Origin: Flavobacteriaceae bacterium
GTDB lineage: Bacteria; Bacteroidota; Bacteroidia; Flavobacteriales; Flavobacteriaceae
NCBI GenBank assembly: GCA_030148025.1
Contig: JASBUG010000030.1
Location: forward strand, 62,001 to 126,000
Reading direction: 5' to 3'
Length of the DNA stretch: 64,000 nt
Each line of letters begins with the position of its first letter. Positions within the stretch are counted from its first letter, which is position 1. This document shows positions 51,970 through 60,521 of this stretch, piece after piece. The notes beneath the pieces were generated by a model. It was not told the origin of the DNA and did no database searches. It saw only the letters and a program-made list of their open reading frames with translations. A program made the translations under genes and the position numbers.

Positions 51970-53178
51970 TTAAGGATCTATCCAGGCGTCGTTATAAGCG
52001 TCTTTGATGGATGAGCGTAAAAAGCCATCAAAACCTGTTTTATAGGTAACACCACGAGAATTAACTGCTACAGCTATTTCTACACCGCTAATAGGAAACA
52101 TTTGTATTTGTGTTAAAACACCTTGTCCTATAGTAGGGTCGCCATCGTTAGAGATACTTCCATTCTTACCGTAATATTTTCCATGTAGCTCCCTGCTATC
52201 GCCATCAAAATACGAATCGAGCCCAAAATAATTGTCTTTAATAATGGTTCTGGCATTATCTGAAACAATGCTATTAGAATGTTCAAAAAAGGCATTAACA
52301 GCAGCCATTTCTATAACACTCATATAATAACCACCACCGCCAGATTTGTTATCCCAGTCGCCATAATTGATACCAGACACGTTATTGGCAATATCATTAA
52401 CATTGTAATAGCGTGTTGGGTTATTGTTCTCTTCGGTAAAATCTACATTGGGCATACCTACTTTATCAAACAGTGCTTTTTGCATATAGCTTTTGTAAAC
52501 AGCTTGTGTGGTTTGGTCACTATCTAAATTAGCTATCGGTGCATTTGGTAATTGGTTTTGTAATGATGGGATCAATATTCTAAAGATGGCAAAGTTTATA
52601 TTATCGTAGTCTGCTTGATCTGGTGGTGGTACACCAACACCGTCTTCTATAGCTTGCTTTATGCCAGCATACGATAGGGTGTTGTCAAAATCGGTGTTGC
52701 CTGTGTCTAATCCAGATTCGTGTCGTAATAAATGCGCAAAGGTCATATCGTCTATATTAGGCCCAACAATCCATGAAGGTGGCAGGTAAGGTTCTATAAG
52801 AGTATGAATAGAGAGGTTGAGCTCTTCAAGTAATTGCATGACCACAATAGCTGTGTAGAACTTAGTCACACTGGCGATATTTATCTCTTTATTTGCGGTC
52901 ATGGGCACTGTAGTACCGTCAGGTTCTTGTACAGCGTTTCCAAAACCACCCGATCTAACCAGTTGCCCATTTTGGGTAATAGCATATGCCCAACCTACAG
53001 GAGCGTCACCGCCCCAGTTAACATAGTCGATAAGGTTTTGTTCAAACAGATCTAAACTAAATTGAGCAGTCACAGGACCTGCGACACTTTTTACATTATC
53101 AGTCTCGCATGAAAACAGTAGAAGTAGACAAGCTGCTACTAACCATTTTTTTAAGGATATAAGCTTTTTTAAAAACAT
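51970..53178 (-). CDS. Lipoprotein serine hydrolase, beta-lactamase-like
   Basis: A 402-residue protein with a lipobox LLLFSC (C24). The SxxK motif is S103-V-T-K106 in NIASVTKFYTA; the YxN motif appears as YDN in DQADYDNINFAIF. The third motif, HxG in class C relatives, reads KNG in YYGKNGSISNDGDP, so the histidine is replaced. Long inserts between motifs are asparagine- and aspartate-rich. Activity is uncertain: esterase-, peptidase- or transpeptidase-like. It is convergent with the DUF2911 gene. Confidence 0.85.
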   Translation of the reverse strand: MFLKKLISLKKWLVAACLLLLFSCETDNVKSVAGPVTAQFSLDLFEQNLIDYVNWGGDAPVGWAYAITQNGQLVRSGGFGNAVQEPDGTTVPMTANKEINIASVTKFYTAIVVMQLLEELNLSIHTLIEPYLPPSWIVGPNIDDMTFAHLLRHESGLDTGNTDFDNTLSYAGIKQAIEDGVGVPPPDQADYDNINFAIFRILIPSLQNQLPNAPIANLDSDQTTQAVYKSYMQKALFDKVGMPNVDFTEENNNPTRYYNVNDIANNVSGINYGDWDNKSGGGGYYMSVIEMAAVNAFFEHSNSIVSDNARTIIKDNYFGLDSYFDGDSRELHGKYYGKNGSISNDGDPTIGQGVLTQIQMFPISGVEIAVAVNSRGVTYKTGFDGFLRSSIKDAYNDAWIDP

Positions 53179-53257
53179 AACAAGGAAGAATTAGTATTCT
53201 CTTAAAGATACTTAAAATACTGATAAAGTGTTTGTTATGTAGGAAATTCAAACAGGT

Positions 53258-55363
53258 TTAGCTAATGTAGTTCCAGATGTTCTTGTATTTACTTAACTGT
53301 CTATAGGTTTCAAGAATAACCTTGTTTTCAGAGTGAGATAACGAGGGGTCTAATTTTAAAAGTTGTTGCGCCTGATGTCTGGCATGTTGTAAAATATCCT
53401 TATCCTTAATAATATCTGCTATCTTTAAATTAAGAACACCACTTTGCTGCGTACCCATAATATCACCAGGACCTCGCAGTTTTAGGTCTACTTCGGCAAT
53501 TTCAAACCCATCATTAGTACGAACCATGGTTTCTAATCGCGTTTTACTATCATTACTTAATTTATGGCTGGTCATCAGTATACAATAGCTTTGTTCAGCT
53601 CCGCGACCTACGCGACCTCGTAACTGGTGTAGTTGTGATAAACCGAAACGTTCGGCGCTTTCAATGATCATTACGGAGGCATTAGGGACATTTACTCCAA
53701 CTTCAATAACGGTTGTAGCAACCATAATTTGCGTTTCTCCTTTAATAAAGCGTTGCATTTCAAAATCTTTATCGGCAGGTTTCATTTTACCGTGAACAAT
53801 AGAGATTTGGTATTCGGGCATTGGAAAATCTCGCGAAATACTTTCGTAGCCATCCATAAGATCTTTATAATCCATGGCAGAACTTTCCTGAATAAGAGGG
53901 TAGACAATATAGACCTGTCTTCCTTTAGCAATTTCATCGCGAATAAACTTAAAGACATTCAAACGATTTTTGTCATAGCGATGTACAGTTTTTATTGACT
54001 TTCTGCCTGGTGGTAATTCGTCTATTATCGAGATGTCCAGATCGCCATAAACAGACATTGCCAGAGTGCGAGGAATTGGTGTTGCTGTCATAACCAAAAT
54101 GTGTGGAGGAGAGCTGTTCTTTTTCCAAAGTTTGCTTCTTTGTGCGACTCCAAATCGGTGTTGCTCGTCAATAATTGCAAGCCCTAAATTTTTAAATTTC
54201 ACCTTATCTTCCAGTAGAGCATGTGTGCCAATTAGAATGTTTAACTCGCCATTTTCTAAAGATTCATGAATTTCACGTCTACTTGAAGTTTTAGTTGAGC
54301 CAGTTAACAGTTTTATATTGATATTTAGACTTTTACAGTATTCACTTAATCCATTATAGTGTTGAACTGACAAAATTTCAGTCGGAGCCATTAAACAAGC
54401 TTGAAAACCGTTGTCAATAGCGATAAACATTGACATGAGGGCGACTATCGTCTTTCCGGAGCCAACATCTCCTTGTAGTAAGCGATTCATTTGTGCGTTA
54501 CTCCCCAGATCATTTCTAATTTCTTTAATAACTCGTTTCTGTGCATTGGTTAATTCGAAGGGTAAATGGTCTTTAAAAAATGTGTTGAAATGATTGCCGA
54601 CTTTCTTAAAAGGGAATCCTTTTATTTTTGATTTATGGATAAGATTCTTTAAAATTAATTGTAATTGTATGTAAAATAATTCTTCAAATTTTAACCTGAA
54701 TTGTGCTCTTGAAAGTAGCTCCTGATTCTTTGGAAAATGTGCATTGAAAAGAGCCTCTTTTTTTGGTATTAGATTAAGGTCTTTTAATAGTTTTTGGTTT
54801 AATGTTTCTGAAAAATTTCCTTTAGTTTCAAGAAATAGTTGCTGCATAATTTTGGTCATTACACGATTGGTAATGCCTTTGTTCGACAATTTCTCTGTGG
54901 AAGGATATATGGCTTGCATGGAAGAACGCAGATTCTTTTCATGTGTTTCTTGAAGTTCCATGTCTGGGTGAGGCATGCTAAATTTACCATTGTACCAGTT
55001 GGTTTTTCCAAAAATAACATAAGGCTTGTTGGTTTTTAAGTTCTCTTTGATCCATTTCTGGCCTCTAAACCAAACGAGTTCCATGGTTCCTGTGTCGTCT
55101 TGAAATGTTGCTACCAAGCGTTTGCCGCGTTTTTGCGTAACCTCTTGTATTCTGGTGATTTGCCCAATTATCTGCACCTCGGCATTATTACGTTGTAAAC
55201 TCTTGATCTTGTAATATTTCGTGCGATCTAAATATCTGTTTGGAAATAAGTTGATAAGATCTTGATACGTATGAATTCCTAACTCCTTACGCAGGAGATC
55301 TGCGCGATTTGGACCCACGCCTTTGAGGTAGTCTATAGGAGTTTGAAGAATATTAGAATTCAT
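53258..55363 (-). CDS. recG: ATP-dependent DNA helicase RecG
   Basis: A 701-residue superfamily 2 helicase that remodels stalled forks and Holliday junctions. The N-terminal wedge domain has the OB fold (about 50-150, AEVQIIGQITRIQEVTQKRGKRLVATFQDDTG). The helicase core has Walker A GDVGSGKTIVA, the DEQH box IIDEQHRFGVAQRSKL, the TAT motif LVMTATPIPRTLAM, and motif VI LRGRVGRGAEQSYC. The C-terminal TRG region RGPGDIMGTQQSG is intact. Length is normal (about 690-700). It diverges from the patatin gene with a 77-base gap. Confidence 0.97.
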   Translation of the reverse strand: MNSNILQTPIDYLKGVGPNRADLLRKELGIHTYQDLINLFPNRYLDRTKYYKIKSLQRNNAEVQIIGQITRIQEVTQKRGKRLVATFQDDTGTMELVWFRGQKWIKENLKTNKPYVIFGKTNWYNGKFSMPHPDMELQETHEKNLRSSMQAIYPSTEKLSNKGITNRVMTKIMQQLFLETKGNFSETLNQKLLKDLNLIPKKEALFNAHFPKNQELLSRAQFRLKFEELFYIQLQLILKNLIHKSKIKGFPFKKVGNHFNTFFKDHLPFELTNAQKRVIKEIRNDLGSNAQMNRLLQGDVGSGKTIVALMSMFIAIDNGFQACLMAPTEILSVQHYNGLSEYCKSLNINIKLLTGSTKTSSRREIHESLENGELNILIGTHALLEDKVKFKNLGLAIIDEQHRFGVAQRSKLWKKNSSPPHILVMTATPIPRTLAMSVYGDLDISIIDELPPGRKSIKTVHRYDKNRLNVFKFIRDEIAKGRQVYIVYPLIQESSAMDYKDLMDGYESISRDFPMPEYQISIVHGKMKPADKDFEMQRFIKGETQIMVATTVIEVGVNVPNASVMIIESAERFGLSQLHQLRGRVGRGAEQSYCILMTSHKLSNDSKTRLETMVRTNDGFEIAEVDLKLRGPGDIMGTQQSGVLNLKIADIIKDKDILQHARHQAQQLLKLDPSLSHSENKVILETYRQLSKYKNIWNYIS

Positions 55364-55440
55364 AAAACTAAAATAGTTCTTTTGTTAAAAATGACAACGA
55401 TAATTGTTATTTTGGTTTAAGAATTAAATAGATTTAGCTT

Positions 55441-56349
55441 ATGAGAGCCTTGGTAATTTCAGGTGGTGGTAGTAAAGGTGCTTTTGCTGGTGGTGTAGCG
55501 CAATATCTTATTGAAGAACAAAAACGTGATTACGATTTGTTTTTAGGAACATCAACAGGAAGCTTATTAGTACCTCATATTGCTGCAAATGAAATAGGTA
55601 AAGTACGTGAAATTTTCACTAATGTAACACAACGTGATATTTTTAGTGTTAGCCCTTTTGTGCAGCGTAAAAAGGATAACCGCGAGTTTGTGTCTATTAA
55701 TTTTATTAATTCATTATGGCAATTTATTAAAATGAAACGCACCTTTGGTGAAAGTAAAGCGTTAAAGCGTAATATTAAGCGGAAATTTACAAAAGAGGAA
55801 TATGATAGAATTCGGTCGATGAGAGAAGATGTAGTGGTTACAGTGTCTAATTTATCAAAAAATAGGGTGGAGTATAAATCTATTAACGACTGTAGTTACG
55901 AGGAGTTTTGTAACTGGATATGGGTATCATGTAATTACATTCCGTTTATGTCTCTAGCTACGGTTAATGGTTTTGAGTATGCTGATGGAGGTTTGGGTTG
56001 TGTAGTGCCTATAAGGGAAGCTATTGAGCGAGGAGCTACCGAGATAGATGCAGTGATTCTGGAATCTGAAAATATGGTTGGAAATAAGGTGTTAGGCAAG
56101 AATCCGTTTTCATTGATGATAAGTTTGTTTGGGCATTTGCTCGAACAGCTTGAAAAACATGATGTAACCATAGGGAAGCTAGCTGCTAAGAATAAAGATG
56201 TGACTTTGAATTTATACTACACACCAACAAAGCTAACTGAGAATTCGTTGATATTTAGTAAACGGTTAATGGTTAAATGGTGGCAGGAAGGTTTTGATTA
56301 TGCTAAGAAAAAGCATCAAGATTTAGATTCAAACGAGTTGAAGTTATAG
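55441..56349 (+). CDS. Patatin-like phospholipase
   Basis: A 302-residue cytosolic or peripheral lipid acyl hydrolase. The glycine-rich oxyanion motif is SGGGSKGAFAGG (residues 7-18). The nucleophile elbow is GTSTGS, and the catalytic aspartate lies in YADGGLGCVVP. No signal peptide or barrel domain is present, so it is not the outer-membrane autotransporter type. The substrate may be phospholipid or lyso-lipid. It converges on the small membrane protein gene with a 2-base gap. Confidence 0.92.
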   Translation: MRALVISGGGSKGAFAGGVAQYLIEEQKRDYDLFLGTSTGSLLVPHIAANEIGKVREIFTNVTQRDIFSVSPFVQRKKDNREFVSINFINSLWQFIKMKRTFGESKALKRNIKRKFTKEEYDRIRSMREDVVVTVSNLSKNRVEYKSINDCSYEEFCNWIWVSCNYIPFMSLATVNGFEYADGGLGCVVPIREAIERGATEIDAVILESENMVGNKVLGKNPFSLMISLFGHLLEQLEKHDVTIGKLAAKNKDVTLNLYYTPTKLTENSLIFSKRLMVKWWQEGFDYAKKKHQDLDSNELKL

Positions 56350-56351
56350 GA

Positions 56352-56873
56352 TTACCAAAGGTCACTCACTTCTTTCTTGATGTATGAAAGTGCGGCATCG
56401 CTTGGTGCTCGTTTTTCCATCATTTCAGTTAAAATAACTTCTCTTAGCTTATTGGCAGTTCCTGTTTTTTCTAATAATCCAGCTTTTCTAATTAGCTGTA
56501 TTGTGGCGTTTTTTGCAGCCACGATAATGTTCCAACATTCGTCGCTTACATAGATTTGTTGCGATAAATTATGCTCAAACTCCTGCTCAATGGTTGCTAC
56601 AAGTAAAGATTCGTAAGTTTCTTCATCTGAACTAGTTGGATGTACTCTAATTAGTAATTTGGAAGGTGTGATGCGTTCAAGAAACAATACCATGCGTTCA
56701 TAAGCTTGAAGGCGAACAGGTAACGAATTTGTTTGAAGGTCTTTATGTAGTAAAAAGCGCCTTCTTCCATCTTCGTTTTTGGTATGTTCTTTAAAAAAAT
56801 AATAAGCGATCATTCCAGTAATTAAAGCAGGTACTGCATATAAAAAGACTTCAAATATTTTTTCAACTTCCAT
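56352..56873 (-). CDS. Small protein with one N-terminal membrane segment, unknown function
   Basis: A 173-residue protein with one hydrophobic segment (about 6-26, IFEVFLYAVPALITGMIAYYFF) and a helical cytosolic domain. KNEDGRRRFLLHKDLQTNSLPVRLQAYERMVLFLERI is well patterned and looks conserved. No enzyme motif is present. It lies 3 bases after the FMN glutamate-synthase-like gene on the same strand, so it is probably its co-transcribed partner. Confidence 0.75.
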   Translation of the reverse strand: MEVEKIFEVFLYAVPALITGMIAYYFFKEHTKNEDGRRRFLLHKDLQTNSLPVRLQAYERMVLFLERITPSKLLIRVHPTSSDEETYESLLVATIEQEFEHNLSQQIYVSDECWNIIVAAKNATIQLIRKAGLLEKTGTANKLREVILTEMMEKRAPSDAALSYIKKEVSDLW

Positions 56874-56876
56874 GGC

Positions 56877-58433
56877 TTAACAGTTTGAGGATTGTTTTCC
56901 TCCCAAATATATGCAATCTTTTAAATCTTGCATATTGGTGAAAGGAACTTTTGTTTTTTCGTAGTTATAAGTTTTATCTAGTTCTTTCGATAGATTATGA
57001 TCGTCTACATTTACATCAACATCATCCATTTTAAACTGGCAAGGGTGTTCGTATCCTGCAGCATGTGTTATTTCTACCAGTTCTTTTCTAAAGGTTTTGA
57101 AATACTGTGCTAGTCGTTCCGATTTTAAAGGTACGTTTATACCGCTTTGTAACCATTTACTCTGTGTAGCAACACCGCTTGGGCAACGATTGGTATGACA
57201 TACTTGTGCTTGAATACAGCCAATACTCTTCATGGCTTCTCGTGCTACATTAATGCAATCTGCACCCATAGCAAAAGCCATGGCTGCTTTAGCAGGAAAA
57301 CCTAATTTGCCACTACCAATGAAAACAATACGGTCTGTTAAGCCCTTGCTTTTAAACATTTTGTACAGGTCGCTAAAGCCATATACCCAAGGTAATGATA
57401 CATGATCTGCAAAACTCGGTGGTGCCGCTCCTGTACCGCCTTCACCGCCATCTACGGTAATAAAATCTGGACCTCTATTAGATGATTTCATGATATCAGC
57501 CAGTTCTATCCATTCATCAAGCTTTCCAATGGCTGCCTTTATACCAACAGGCAATCCTGTTGCGTCTGCAATATCTTCTATGAAATCTATTAACTCCTGA
57601 ACATTTGAAAATGCTGAATGATTAGGAGGTGAAAGTACATCTTTTCCAATTTCAACACCACGTATGTTAGCAATTTCTTTGGTGATCTTAGCACCAGGAA
57701 GTACGCCACCTTTTCCTGGTTTTGCTCCTTGTGAAAGTTTTATTTCTATGGCTTTTATAAACGGATTGTCAGCAACAAGTTGTTTCATTTTATCCATTGA
57801 AAAATTGCCATCCACATCACGAACACCAAAATATCCAGTTCCAAAATGAAATACTACATCACCACCATTGCTATGGTAAGGCGATAAACCACCCTCTCCT
57901 GTGTTGTGATAGGCTCCTGATAATGCTACACCATTGTTAAGCGATTCAACAGCTTTTGCAGAAAGTGAACCAAAGCTCATTGCTGAAACATTAATAACAG
58001 ATGCTGGACGGTAGGGTTTTTTACGTTTGTTATAACTACCCATAACCTTAGCGCAAGGCAAGAAACATTTATCAATAGCATTTGGGTGACCTTTGTCTAT
58101 TTTGAAAGGCATCATAGCATTGTTTATAAAAATATGCTGATGCGAATAAATGTCTCTATCGGTACCAAAACCTTCGTAATTGTTTTCTTTTTTTGCTGAG
58201 GCATAAATCCAACCGCGCTCAATGCGATTAAAAGGAAGCTCTTCTCTATTATTAGCTACAAAATATTGTCTAATCTCTGGACCAATACTTTCGAATAAGT
58301 AACGAATATGCCCTATTATTGGGTAATTATGACTTATGGTGTGTTTTTTTTGAATGATATCTCTAAGTGCAATTAGAACTAGAACTATAAGTATCCAGCC
58401 CCACCAACTAATTTGCTCTAAAAATTCCAGCAT
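56877..58433 (-). CDS. FMN-binding glutamate-synthase-family protein (GltB-like, stand-alone)
   Basis: A 518-residue protein with an N-terminal hydrophobic segment (about 8-24, WGWILIVLVLIALRDII) and the FMN-binding synthase domain of glutamate synthase. Motifs include VSAMSFGSLSAKAVESLNNG, GEGGLSPYH, IEIKLSQGAKPGKGG, the FMN loop TVDGGEGGTGAAP, and the iron-sulfur-cluster-like cysteines in CIQAQVCHTNRCPSGVATQ. It lacks the amidotransferase and GXGXG domains of GltB, so it is not a complete glutamate synthase; related single-domain proteins have unknown reactions. It precedes the 173-residue protein. Confidence 0.9.
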   Translation of the reverse strand: MLEFLEQISWWGWILIVLVLIALRDIIQKKHTISHNYPIIGHIRYLFESIGPEIRQYFVANNREELPFNRIERGWIYASAKKENNYEGFGTDRDIYSHQHIFINNAMMPFKIDKGHPNAIDKCFLPCAKVMGSYNKRKKPYRPASVINVSAMSFGSLSAKAVESLNNGVALSGAYHNTGEGGLSPYHSNGGDVVFHFGTGYFGVRDVDGNFSMDKMKQLVADNPFIKAIEIKLSQGAKPGKGGVLPGAKITKEIANIRGVEIGKDVLSPPNHSAFSNVQELIDFIEDIADATGLPVGIKAAIGKLDEWIELADIMKSSNRGPDFITVDGGEGGTGAAPPSFADHVSLPWVYGFSDLYKMFKSKGLTDRIVFIGSGKLGFPAKAAMAFAMGADCINVAREAMKSIGCIQAQVCHTNRCPSGVATQSKWLQSGINVPLKSERLAQYFKTFRKELVEITHAAGYEHPCQFKMDDVDVNVDDHNLSKELDKTYNYEKTKVPFTNMQDLKDCIYLGGKQSSNC

Positions 58434-58472
58434 AGATGTTTTTACTTGTTTTGGGTAAAGATATTTAAAAAA

Positions 58473-58508
58473 AAGAAACTCAATTCACATATCAGAATTG
58501 AGTTTCTT
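58473..58508 (-). terminator. Terminator of the M20D amidohydrolase gene
   Basis: 14-bp perfect stem AAGAAACTCAATTC / GAATTGAGTTTCTT with an 8-base loop. On the minus strand it runs into a T tract, 29 bases after the stop. Confidence 0.85.
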
Positions 58509-58536
58509 ATGGTAGAAATACTATTTTGCCTAGTAA

Positions 58537-59811
58537 TTATTTAGCGTTTAAATAATCGATAGACATTTGAATAAATGTTTTAACACCTAATAATAATCCG
58601 CCTTCATCAATGAAAAAATCTGGTGTGTGATGAGGGTAAGGCTCTGTATTTCCTGGAGTCATTCCTCCTAAGAAGAAATATAAGCCAGGAACTTCTTTTT
58701 GGAAGAAAGAGAAATCTTCTGCTCCAGTTATTGCTTTCATTAAATGTACATGCTCTTTACCAGCAGCTTTTTGTAATGATGGTAGCATTTGAGCAGTTAA
58801 AGATTCGTCATTATGCGTAATTGGATATCCAGGATCAATATCAATTGTGGCTTCAGCACGATAAGCTTTAGCAATATCCCTTACCATTTCGCGCATACGC
58901 TTATGTATTTGTGTTTGCATACCTTCATCTAGTGTTCTTAAGGTTCCTATCATTTGAGCAGATTCTGGAATGATATTGCTTCGAACACCACTGCTTATTT
59001 TACCAATAGATAGTACTACAGCTTCATTTGTTAATGGCATTTCACGACTTACTAAGGTTTGTAAACCATCAACAATTTTAGCACTAACCATAATTGGGTC
59101 AATACCACCCCAAGGCATAGACCCATGTGATTGTTTCCCTTTTACATTGATTTCGAAGCTATTTACTGCAGCCATAGCACCACCTGGTTTATAACCAATA
59201 TTATTTATTGGCATTCCTGAACTAATGTGTAAACCGAAGATTGCATCTACATCTGGATTTTTAAGAACACCTTCTTCTACCATCATTTTTGCACCACCTT
59301 CTTCTCCTGGAGGTGCTCCTTCTTCAGCTGGTTGAAAAATAAACTTGATAGTTCCTTTGATTTTGTTTTTGTTTTTTGATAGAATCTCAGCAACACCCAT
59401 TAAAATAGCAGTATGAGTGTCGTGACCACAGGCATGCATTACAGGCACCTCTTCACCTCTAAACTCGCCCTTCGCTGTAGATTTAAAAGGTAGATCTGCT
59501 CTTTCAGGTACAGGTAAGGCATCAATATCTGCACGAAGTGCTAAAACTTTACCAGGCTTATTCCCTTTTAATATACCTACAACTCCTGTATGCGCTATTC
59601 CTGTTTGAACTTCCATTCCTAACGAACGTAAATGTTCAGCTATCTTTTCGGCTGTTTTAAACTCTCTGTTTGATAATTCTGGATTTTGATGAAAATGACG
59701 ACGCCATTCAATAACTTTAGACTCAATGTCCTTAATTTCTTTATCCATGCCATGTTGGGCAAATCCAACATATCCTGTTAACATTACAATGGCTAATAAT
59801 AGTTTCTTCAT
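58537..59811 (-). CDS. Exported M20D amidohydrolase (hippurate hydrolase/N-acyl-amino-acid type)
   Basis: A 424-residue enzyme with a signal peptide (1-18, ending GFAQ). The M20D opening WRRHFHQNPELSNREF is followed by the metal-binding HACGHDTHTAILMG, the catalytic pair in FIFQPAEEGAPPGEEGG, and the dimerisation domain GKQSHGSMPWGGIDP. ITGAEDFSFFQ and FLGGMTPG close the active site. It should split N-acyl or N-aryl amino acids in the periplasm. This is a different M20 branch from the 4.2 kb protein and keeps all canonical ligands. It may be co-transcribed with the DsrE-like gene (28-base gap). Confidence 0.93.
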   Translation of the reverse strand: MKKLLLAIVMLTGYVGFAQHGMDKEIKDIESKVIEWRRHFHQNPELSNREFKTAEKIAEHLRSLGMEVQTGIAHTGVVGILKGNKPGKVLALRADIDALPVPERADLPFKSTAKGEFRGEEVPVMHACGHDTHTAILMGVAEILSKNKNKIKGTIKFIFQPAEEGAPPGEEGGAKMMVEEGVLKNPDVDAIFGLHISSGMPINNIGYKPGGAMAAVNSFEINVKGKQSHGSMPWGGIDPIMVSAKIVDGLQTLVSREMPLTNEAVVLSIGKISSGVRSNIIPESAQMIGTLRTLDEGMQTQIHKRMREMVRDIAKAYRAEATIDIDPGYPITHNDESLTAQMLPSLQKAAGKEHVHLMKAITGAEDFSFFQKEVPGLYFFLGGMTPGNTEPYPHHTPDFFIDEGGLLLGVKTFIQMSIDYLNAK

Positions 59812-59839
59812 TTTGTATTTAATTTAATTATATGGTTGG

Positions 59840-60382
59840 TTAAAATTTGATAAATCTATATCCGTTGTCTTGGTATTGTAAAAGTGCAGTCATTGCAGAT
59901 AAGGCAAACTTAACATTTGGATTTGCGTTTGCTTTTGTTATGCCTCTATAAGCGGCTGTTTGTCCACAAATTATGATCTCTGCTCCGGCTTCAGATAGTT
60001 CATTTATGAGTTTTAAGTTTGGGTTGTCAACACCAAATTTTTCTTTATAGGCTTCATTATTTAATACATCTTGCCAAGCACCACCATGAATGGTCATTGC
60101 TACTTTTAGTTGTTCTTTGTTCATGCCTTCATTAGCATGCATGTTTAGAAATCTTGCTGCAGTAACAATGTATTTATTAATAACACTTTTATCGTTTGAG
60201 GACTGAGATACGTCAAATATAACTTTAAAGTTTGCTGTGGTATCTGTTTTAATATCAGTGTTATTAACTGCAAATGTTTCACCGAAGTTTTTGATTATCT
60301 TTCCTTCAACACGTTCATTTTGAGCGTTTATTGTAAATAAAGTAAATAGTGAAAAACTTAGTAAAATCAACGTTTTTTTCAT
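59840..60382 (-). CDS. Exported DsrE-like protein
   Basis: A 180-residue protein with a signal peptide (1-20, ending TINAQ). The mature part has the DsrE/DsrF/YchN-type fold: FKVIFDVSQSS, AARFLNMHANEGM, LKVAMTIHGGAWQDVL, and GAEIIICGQTAAYRGI, in which a cysteine sits at the usual sulfur-acceptor position. Such proteins relay sulfur or bind small thiols; a periplasmic version is less understood. It lies upstream of the M20D gene by 28 bases. Confidence 0.83.
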   Translation of the reverse strand: MKKTLILLSFSLFTLFTINAQNERVEGKIIKNFGETFAVNNTDIKTDTTANFKVIFDVSQSSNDKSVINKYIVTAARFLNMHANEGMNKEQLKVAMTIHGGAWQDVLNNEAYKEKFGVDNPNLKLINELSEAGAEIIICGQTAAYRGITKANANPNVKFALSAMTALLQYQDNGYRFIKF

Positions 60383-60521
60383 AGGAAGTAAAAATTTAGG
60401 CTTAAAGATATTTAAATTTTCAAGAAACCTTATAAACCTATTATAATTGTTTATAATTATTCGAGTTAAGATGTAAAAAAACGCCTAACATTAGCTAAAT
60501 TCACGGTTTAAAATAAACAAG

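Noticed and set aside
60383-60521. Direct repeats TATAATT in the helicase leader as a regulatory array
   Set aside because: Short AT-only repeats in an AT-rich gap are expected by chance.
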